From: Chitinophagales bacterium
GTDB taxonomy: Bacteria > Bacteroidota > Bacteroidia > Chitinophagales > Saprospiraceae
Direction of reading: 5' to 3'
Length of the DNA: 12,052 nucleotides
NCBI GenBank assembly: GCA_013297575.1
Contig: JAAFHO010000108.1
Coordinates: 1-12,052, forward strand
Shown: positions 7,255 to 12,052 of the stretch, in pieces
How the letters are laid out: the number at the start of each line of letters is the position of its first letter
How positions within the stretch are numbered: the stretch's first letter is position 1
Translations under genes and position numbers: made by a program
The notes under the pieces: model-generated
Databases searched by the model: none
The model's input: the letters and a program-made list of their open reading frames with translations, nothing else
What the model was told of the DNA's origin: nothing

Positions 7255-8694
7255 TTACTTAAGATATTGTTGTTTTAAAAAATCATAGGTGAGGCGTACA
7301 CCAGCCCCAGTACCTTCTTTTGTTTTATACCCAGACGGAGTTTTGAGGAAGGCTGTTCCTGCTATATCGAGGTGCAGCCAAGGGTATCCCTCTGTAAAAT
7401 GCTCCAAAAATTTACCCGCTGTAATGGCTCCGGCGATGGGGCCACCTACATTGCGCATATCTGCTGTTTGGCTTTTCAGGTCTTCTCCATATTCGCGCCA
7501 AAGGGGCACTTCAACCAATCGTTCATAAGTCCTGAAACCGCTACTTTCGAGTGTTTGTTTTATCTGAGTGCTTGCTGTGCCCATATAACAGATGGCTTGG
7601 CTACCAAATGAACGCACCGCAGCACCTGTTAAGGTAGCGAAATCAATGACCAATTCTGGTTTATATTTTTTTGCATAATGCAGCGCATCGGCAAGGATTA
7701 ATCGGCCTTCCGCATCGGTGTTCATTACCTCAACTGTAGTACCAGAGGCCATACGGATAATATCACCTGGCACAATTGCATCTGCACTGACTAAATTATC
7801 CGTTACGGGAATAAGCCCAACAAGATGGACGGGCATTTTGTTTTGTGCAGCGGCCACAAACGTGCCTAATACAGCTGCCGCGCCGCCCATATCGCATTTC
7901 ATATACTCCATGCCCTCGCTTGGCTTGATGCTATATCCACCAGTATCATAAACCACGCCTTTGCCCACCAATACAACGGGTTGGTCGTTGCGGGGATCGA
8001 TAGGTATCCATTCCAATACAATAAAGCAAGGTGGTACTTTACTCGCCTTATTGACGGCCAACAAACCACCCATTTTTAAGGCCTCAATTTTCTCCTTACC
8101 CATTATTTCGACAGAAAAGCCATGTTTTTTGCCCAGTTCTTGGGCTTCTAAGGCCAACTGTGGTGAAGTAAGGAATGAAAATGGTTCATTCACCAAGCGT
8201 CGTGCGTGGCAAACGCCGTCAACTACGGCATTCAACTCAGCAATTTGGGCAGCCTCTACTCCAGCCACGTGGATGGTTTTGAGCACATGTGCTTTCTTTT
8301 CTGGTTGATCGATATATTTCAAGAACTGGAAAGCAGCCAAAGCCATGCCTTCTGCAAAATAGAGTATGCGGCTAGCATTGGCATATTCTTTAAGGGTTAC
8401 TTGCTCTAGTTTGTAAGCAAGTACCTCTTTAAGTGCTTCGGCACCAGCCAATCGTGCATCTTCGGCGGCGGTATTCGCGTCCTTATCGGTTTTGAGTATT
8501 CGTACAAATACACAACCCGAAGGCTTTGCGAAGAAAAAAGAGCGTACTTCTTTGGCATATGCTGTACGTAAAAAATCCATTTCACTGGATTGGAGGTGCG
8601 CAGCAATTTGCTCAATATGGTCTGCATCCGCTATAATGATGAGGTGATCGTCGGTTTTCGACGCAACCGCGGTGGTCAGCGTTATGTTTTTCAC
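7255..8694 (-). CDS. pepA: Leucyl aminopeptidase, M17 family
   Basis: A 479-residue cytoplasmic metallo-aminopeptidase that removes N-terminal residues from peptides. It normally works as a hexamer with two metal ions. The C-terminal catalytic domain (about 160-479) has all expected ligands: K245 and D250 (VGKGVVYDTGG), D268 (KCDMGG), and D327 and E329 in the family signature NTDAEGRLILADAL (325-338). The catalytic Lys is K257 and the catalytic Arg is R331. Residues 1-155 form the variable N-terminal domain. The start codon is GTG (8692-8694). The next in-frame ATG is at residue 39 and would cut the N-terminal domain, and a consensus promoter lies about 45 bases upstream, so GTG is preferred. 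It is the first gene of the pepA-pdxA transcript. E. coli PepA also binds DNA, but nothing here tests that. Confidence 0.95.
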   Translation of the reverse strand: MKNITLTTAVASKTDDHLIIIADADHIEQIAAHLQSSEMDFLRTAYAKEVRSFFFAKPSGCVFVRILKTDKDANTAAEDARLAGAEALKEVLAYKLEQVTLKEYANASRILYFAEGMALAAFQFLKYIDQPEKKAHVLKTIHVAGVEAAQIAELNAVVDGVCHARRLVNEPFSFLTSPQLALEAQELGKKHGFSVEIMGKEKIEALKMGGLLAVNKASKVPPCFIVLEWIPIDPRNDQPVVLVGKGVVYDTGGYSIKPSEGMEYMKCDMGGAAAVLGTFVAAAQNKMPVHLVGLIPVTDNLVSADAIVPGDIIRMASGTTVEVMNTDAEGRLILADALHYAKKYKPELVIDFATLTGAAVRSFGSQAICYMGTASTQIKQTLESSGFRTYERLVEVPLWREYGEDLKSQTADMRNVGGPIAGAITAGKFLEHFTEGYPWLHLDIAGTAFLKTPSGYKTKEGTGAGVRLTYDFLKQQYLK

Positions 8695-8738
8695 TATATA
8701 ATATGATTAAAATGGAACTTGAGGGCAAACTAATCCCG

Positions 8739-8746
8739 CAAAAGTA
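8739..8746 (-). promoter_or_regulatory. Promoter of the pepA-pdxA operon
   Basis: The minus strand reads TACTTTTG, an exact TAnnTTTG -7 box. Transcription would start about 38 bases before the GTG start codon at 8694. I do not see a clear TTG -33 element at the usual distance. Confidence 0.7.
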
Positions 8747-8806
8747 GCACTTTTTGTTAAGCGGATATTAAAAACGCCCTATTTTTCATAATTTATTTAA
8801 TTAGAT

Positions 8807-8814
8807 TACTTTTG
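8807..8814 (+). promoter_or_regulatory. Promoter of the 302-residue membrane protein gene
   Basis: The plus strand reads TACTTTTG, an exact TAnnTTTG -7 box that ends 9 bases before the ATG at 8824. With the usual spacing the transcript would start around 8819-8820, so its leader would be only a few bases long. This placement argues against the in-frame TTG at 8812 as start codon, since it lies inside the box. Confidence 0.65.
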
Positions 8815-8823
8815 CGGGTAAAT

Positions 8824-9732
8824 ATGATTTACTGGCTTCGATTTAGGGGATTACAATTATTCCGGCTATTACGCGCCGCCGGATGGGGTATTTTGGCGGT
8901 ATTGGCCATTATAACTATGCCCATGTGGCTCAATGGGGTGCATACTTTGAGTGCCACAGGGTTATGGACTTCAGCGGCTATTTCCGGTGTAATTATTGGT
9001 ATTTTGCACCTTTTCCGTAGTGATACCACTTTTTTACAGCAGGGACATTTGCCATATTGGCAATATTGCGTTGCTGATTATCTGGGAATATGCGGTATAT
9101 TAAGCGTTATTCCTTTACTGGCGCTGAACTACTTAAATGCCCTTGCGGCTTTTACTGGTTTGGTTTGGGTGTTTTTACCCGCTGGTTTGTTGTATCGGCG
9201 ACAAGTGAATCGAACAACAGGCATGTTTAATTGGGTTCCGGTAGATGCTTACGAATGGAAAACCATGCTGCGTTCACAATGGTTCGTTTTTATTATTGCT
9301 ATTCCATTGCTGGTGATTTGCTTTTTCCATCCTGCCTTTTATATTGCCTCTATGGTGCTGGTAGCAATGGTATTGGGTAGTGGCTTTGAGCATTTAGAGC
9401 CATATAGTATGCGGCCTATTTCGCGCAAAGCGGCTATTAGACACTGGCGAAAGAACGCATTGTTGATGTATTTCTGGCTAATACCTAGTGGGGTGTACCT
9501 CATCATATGGCATCCACATTGGTGGCCACTAGTACTGTATGTGATTGCGACGTATGAGGCGTGGTTGGCGGTATTGATGTTCCACAAATACAATGCTTGG
9601 GCACCTGGGCGGCGGCGAATTTATGGTGGGGCAATAATGACAGTTGGTAGCATGGCGTTGTTGTTTCCAGGAGGATTGATCGCATTAATTGGGATGGCAA
9701 TTTGGATGGGTGCAGCCATGCAGGATGATTAG
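8824..9732 (+). CDS. Polytopic inner-membrane protein of unknown function
   Basis: A 302-residue, strongly hydrophobic protein rich in Trp. I see about seven or eight likely membrane segments (numbering from ATG 8824): roughly 20-38, 46-63, 83-103, 106-126, 150-190 (probably two), 212-247 (two) and 268-296. Basic stretches (YRRQVNR, RPISRKAAIRHWRK, PGRRR) lie between them and probably face the cytoplasm. The N-terminus MIYWLRFRGLQLFRLLRAAGW is an amphipathic basic segment before the first membrane span. The overall look resembles a permease-like component of an exporter, but there is no ATPase gene beside it and I do not recognise a family. The frame can be extended four codons to a TTG at 8812, which is rejected because it overlaps the promoter box. 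Confidence 0.85.
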   Translation: MIYWLRFRGLQLFRLLRAAGWGILAVLAIITMPMWLNGVHTLSATGLWTSAAISGVIIGILHLFRSDTTFLQQGHLPYWQYCVADYLGICGILSVIPLLALNYLNALAAFTGLVWVFLPAGLLYRRQVNRTTGMFNWVPVDAYEWKTMLRSQWFVFIIAIPLLVICFFHPAFYIASMVLVAMVLGSGFEHLEPYSMRPISRKAAIRHWRKNALLMYFWLIPSGVYLIIWHPHWWPLVLYVIATYEAWLAVLMFHKYNAWAPGRRRIYGGAIMTVGSMALLFPGGLIALIGMAIWMGAAMQDD

Positions 9733-9766
9733 GAATGCTACTGAAATAAAATAAAAAACCCCATTA

Positions 9767-9774
9767 TACGTTTG
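9767..9774 (+). promoter_or_regulatory. Promoter of the coiled-coil protein gene
   Basis: The sequence TACGTTTG is an exact TAnnTTTG -7 box located 47 bases before the ATG at 9822, implying a leader of roughly 40 bases. No clear -33 TTG is visible. It suggests that this gene is transcribed independently of the membrane protein gene that ends at 9732. Confidence 0.6.
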
Positions 9775-9821
9775 AAATTGTTTCCTTTTTCAATTTTAAT
9801 ATATTTACCAATAACACGCTA

Positions 9822-10931
9822 ATGCGACTATTCGTTATTCTAATAAGCACCCTAATCCTTACTGCTACTGCAACGGCTCAACGCTCAAAAAAAATCTCAT
9901 TAAACCCTGTTACCTTAGGCTTTGACCTACCCGATTCTTATAAAAGTCGCACTTTTATTAAAGGATTAGCGGGTTTTGTCAATAATATAGATCAATTGGT
10001 TGGATCTATGATTATTATAGAAGGGAATAAAACTTCTGTATTGACCCGTTTTGTAAAAGAGGGAAAACCGCCAGTTGTAACTACTTCCACGGCTGATGTA
10101 ATTTTTAATGCAAAAATAGATTCCAAATTCAAGCACAATGGTGCCTATGCCATTGCATCTACCAAAGTGGAACGAGATGCTGTATATGAGGTAGTCATAA
10201 CAGATATAGGTGTCGCTTTTTTGCCCGAAGACTATATTCCATATTTGGATATTTGCACAGCTTCGCAAAAGGTAAATGATTTGGTTAAAAAGAAAACATA
10301 TTATGTGCGTTCGGCCAAATTGACCACTGTTTATACCCGTGCATTTAGGAAAACGGACACCGAGATTGCCGTAAACGGTATTGCATTTAGTGCAAATGGC
10401 GAAGTGTATAGCAGTACAGACCAATTCAGGCTTGATTATATCGTGTCTGTGGATTTGGTGAGTTTGGAAAAACTATTAGCACTACAAAATTGTGAAAAAT
10501 TACAAATCAACCAAGAATTGGCCTCCCGCGAGCGCGCCGAAACCGCACGTATGGCCGCCATAAAGGCCGAAGAAGAAAAGAATGCAAGAGAAAATGACCT
10601 TGCAGTAGTGAAAACCAAAATAGAGGAACTGCGTTTGTTATTAGGTGAAAGCACAGAACAAAATGCAGGCCTTCAAAAACAAATTAAGGAAGCCACCGAA
10701 CGAGAACATCTTGCTATGGCAAAACTAGCAGAAGCACAGACCAATGCTACTAGTCTGCAACAAAAAGCAGAGAAAGAACAACAAAAAGCAGATTTGTCTG
10801 AAAAAGTAATTGTTAGCGTACGCAATAAAGATGGTAATGTACTGGAAATCATAAGTTTAGAGGAACTGAGTTCTGAAAAACTTACAGAATTGGGTTTTGA
10901 TGCTGTACTATTAAAATCAAAACAAGAATAA
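9822..10931 (+). CDS. Secreted or periplasmic coiled-coil protein of unknown function
   Basis: A 369-residue protein. Residues 1-20 are a signal peptide (MRLFVILISTLILTATATAQ, cleavage likely before R21). Residues about 25-210 form a predominantly beta domain with no motif I recognise. It includes LNPVTLGFDLPDSYKSRTF, NAYAIAST-like strands and YYVRSAKLTTVYTRAFRKTDTE. Residues about 212-328 are a long charged helix rich in Glu, Lys, Ala and Gln with heptad-like spacing, consistent with a coiled coil that could oligomerise the protein. Residues 330-369 are a short globular end (IVSVRNKDGNVLEIISLEELSSEKLTELGFD). There is no lipobox Cys, no transmembrane helix beyond the signal, and no T9SS domain, so a periplasmic location is most likely. 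Neighbouring genes give no functional hint. Confidence 0.85.
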   Translation: MRLFVILISTLILTATATAQRSKKISLNPVTLGFDLPDSYKSRTFIKGLAGFVNNIDQLVGSMIIIEGNKTSVLTRFVKEGKPPVVTTSTADVIFNAKIDSKFKHNGAYAIASTKVERDAVYEVVITDIGVAFLPEDYIPYLDICTASQKVNDLVKKKTYYVRSAKLTTVYTRAFRKTDTEIAVNGIAFSANGEVYSSTDQFRLDYIVSVDLVSLEKLLALQNCEKLQINQELASRERAETARMAAIKAEEEKNARENDLAVVKTKIEELRLLLGESTEQNAGLQKQIKEATEREHLAMAKLAEAQTNATSLQQKAEKEQQKADLSEKVIVSVRNKDGNVLEIISLEELSSEKLTELGFDAVLLKSKQE

Positions 10932-11002
10932 TTTTGAAAGTTAAAAACAATCCATACTTTATTTTTATTGCCCTACGTTATCAAAATAAACAAGGAGTAT
11001 TT

Positions 11003-11010
11003 TACATTTG
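11003..11010 (+). promoter_or_regulatory. Promoter candidate for the YfiT-like gene
   Basis: The sequence TACATTTG is an exact TAnnTTTG -7 box. It would give a leader of about 120 bases before the ATG at 11139, longer than for the other genes here. That leader includes the inverted repeat at 11103-11122. A second box with one extra spacer base, ending at ATATTTG near 11027, is weaker. Confidence 0.5.
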
Positions 11011-11102
11011 CCGCGTTTAATATTTGCTACTGCGTTCAAATACTAAGCATACCCTTAATCAATAAAAAATAATATCAACAACAAAGTATTTATTCACACA
11101 AC

Positions 11103-11122
11103 ATACAATAATTTAATTGTAT
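11103..11122 (+). promoter_or_regulatory. Small inverted repeat in the leader of the YfiT-like gene
   Basis: ATACAAT and ATTGTAT form a perfect 7-bp inverted repeat with a 6-base AT loop, ending 16 bases before the ATG. It could be a protein-binding operator or an RNA hairpin near the ribosome binding site. The AT-only flanks mean that chance is also plausible. It lacks a following T-run, so it is not a terminator. Confidence 0.4.
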
Positions 11123-11138
11123 AGAAAATAAGCGTACA

Positions 11139-12052
11139 ATGGACAAGCAGGAAAGTCGCCGTTACCCAATAGGCAAGTTTGAATATGGGAAAAATTATAC
11201 CATCAATGAAACCAAAAGAAACATAATGGTCATTGCCAGTCTTCCAAAGGAATTGAAAAAAATTCTAAAAAAAATTACTAAAACCCAATTAGATACACCA
11301 TACCGATCGGGAGGCTGGACAGTCCGCCAGGTCATTCACCACCTTTCCGATAGCCATGTTAATGCCTATATTCGGATGAAAATGGCCGTAACCGAAAAAA
11401 ATCCTATCATTAAGCCGTATGACGAACAGGCTTGGGCCGAACTGGAATCAGGGAAAGCAGCACCAGTAAAGCCATCTGTGCAATTACTAAAAGTGCTACA
11501 TTCTAAATGGATCGATTTCTTGGAATCGTTATCAGAGTTGGATCTTGAAAAAGGTTATTTCCATCCGGCGATGAACCGCGTCGTCCTATTACCCGAAGCC
11601 ATCGCATTATATGCTTGGCATACAGAGCATCACCTAGGGCATATACGATTGGTAAGTTCTGGCAAATTGGAGGTGCCTCCAAGTAAGGCTGAACAAAAAT
11701 TTGAAAAAGCGGCGGCGAAAGCAACTGCCAAAGCGACAGAAGAAGTGCTTGCTAAAAAAGCAGGTCGCCCTACATCTGAAACACCTAAGGTGGCACCAAA
11801 CAAGGAAAAGGTAACTCCAGCAAAGCAGCCAAAAGTACCCCCAACCCCTGCCGCTACACCGTCTGCTATTACTGCCACTCAAAAGACAAGCGCAGTAGAT
11901 GCTGTTAAAAAAACAGATCGCCCTGCTTCCACGACACCCAAAGCAGCAGTAAATAAGGATAAAGCCGTATTGACATCAAGGGAGGAAACACGGGCAAGAA
12001 TAGAAGCCGCTCGACGGGAAGCCCTTGCTGAAGCCGAGGCTCAACTAGCACC
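11139..12052 (+). CDS. DinB/YfiT-type (BstA-like) metal-dependent protein with long Lys/Ala/Pro-rich tail (3' end outside window)
   Basis: The frame is open from the ATG at 11139 to the edge, giving 304 residues. Residues about 8-180 match the YfiT/BstA branch of the DinB fold: YPIGKFEYG near the start, YRSGGWTVRQVIHHLSDSH (55-73), NAYIRMKMAVTEKNPIIKPYDEQAWAEL (75-102) and YAWHTEHHLGHI (158-169). Metal-ligand His candidates are H67 or H68, H161 and H164 or H165. B. subtilis BstA is a bacillithiol S-transferase, while other members are called putative metal-dependent hydrolases. Family members usually end near residue 175-180. Here a further 120 or more residues follow, rich in Lys, Ala, Pro and Thr, with a 20-residue degenerate repeat and then a charged helix (REETRARIEAARREALAEAEA). 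The tail is low-complexity and of unknown function. The start is supported by homology to the family N-terminus. The thiol substrate is not deducible. Confidence 0.87.
   Translation, partial: MDKQESRRYPIGKFEYGKNYTINETKRNIMVIASLPKELKKILKKITKTQLDTPYRSGGWTVRQVIHHLSDSHVNAYIRMKMAVTEKNPIIKPYDEQAWAELESGKAAPVKPSVQLLKVLHSKWIDFLESLSELDLEKGYFHPAMNRVVLLPEAIALYAWHTEHHLGHIRLVSSGKLEVPPSKAEQKFEKAAAKATAKATEEVLAKKAGRPTSETPKVAPNKEKVTPAKQPKVPPTPAATPSAITATQKTSAVDAVKKTDRPASTTPKAAVNKDKAVLTSREETRARIEAARREALAEAEAQLA
11754..11966 (+). repeat. Two degenerate 20-residue repeats in the basic tail
   Basis: Unit 1 is encoded at 11754-11813 (residues 206-225) and unit 2 at 11907-11966 (residues 257-276). Both follow the pattern KK-x2-RP-x-S-x-TPK-x-A-x-NK-x-K, with 12 of 20 residues identical. 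They are separated by a Pro/Ala/Thr-rich spacer. More units may lie beyond the window. Confidence 0.7.

Larger units (their letters stand above)
8735..8818. repeat. Perfect 12-bp inverted repeat carrying both divergent promoter cores
   Basis: The left arm is CCCGCAAAAGTA (8735-8746) and the right arm is TACTTTTGCGGG (8807-8818), exact reverse complements separated by 60 bases. Each arm contains the -7 box of one of the two divergent genes, and each also shares the four bases CGGG that follow it. The arms could simply be two similar promoters, or a common regulator could recognise the extended motif. Confidence 0.8.
10932..11138 (+). other. Intergenic leader region before the YfiT-like gene
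   Basis: These 207 bases are AT-rich and hold no supported gene. They contain one consensus -7 box and one small hairpin near the downstream start codon, listed separately. I see no strong terminator after the coiled-coil gene. Confidence 0.6.

Noticed and set aside
8812..8823. TTG start four codons upstream for the membrane protein
   Set aside because: It overlaps the -7 box of the gene's own promoter and would lie before the transcription start.

Overview
The window looks like chromosomal DNA from a member of the Bacteroidota, probably near the Saprospiria. Three things suggest this. Two neighbouring genes end in the type A C-terminal sorting domain of the type IX secretion system (T9SS). 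Several genes are preceded by the phylum's TAnnTTTG -7 promoter box rather than an E. coli-type promoter. The Shine-Dalgarno signals are weak. The lineage is an inference from these signals, not a database result. I see no rRNA, tRNA, CRISPR array, transposase or phage gene.

Layout: positions 1-8694 are all on the minus strand and 8824-12052 are all on the plus strand, with one divergent promoter region at 8695-8823. On the minus strand, read from 8694 downward, the order is: an M17 leucyl aminopeptidase (pepA), pdxA (vitamin B6 synthesis, 6 bases behind pepA), a polyphosphate-type glucokinase of the ROK family (ppgK), a small exported Dabb-domain protein, a 575-residue secreted T9SS protein, and a secreted beta-helix T9SS protein of at least 934 residues. 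The last gene's 3' end lies outside the window. On the plus strand the order is: a polytopic membrane protein of unknown function, a secreted coiled-coil protein of unknown function, and a DinB/YfiT (BstA-like) gene with an unusual Lys/Ala/Pro-rich tail that runs off the right edge.

How the genes fit together: pepA-pdxA is very likely one transcript, with ppgK possibly the third gene. These are cytoplasmic housekeeping enzymes (peptide turnover, pyridoxal phosphate synthesis, glucose phosphorylation) with no obvious shared pathway. The two T9SS proteins are unrelated along most of their length but share a C-terminal domain that is almost identical at the DNA level, which suggests gene conversion or recent module copying.

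The most interesting points are the shared sorting-domain DNA, a run of nine G in the beta-helix reading frame that could slip, the repeat-containing basic tail on the YfiT domain, and two identical promoter cores that form a perfect 12-bp inverted repeat between divergent genes. I found no convincing complete new multi-gene system.
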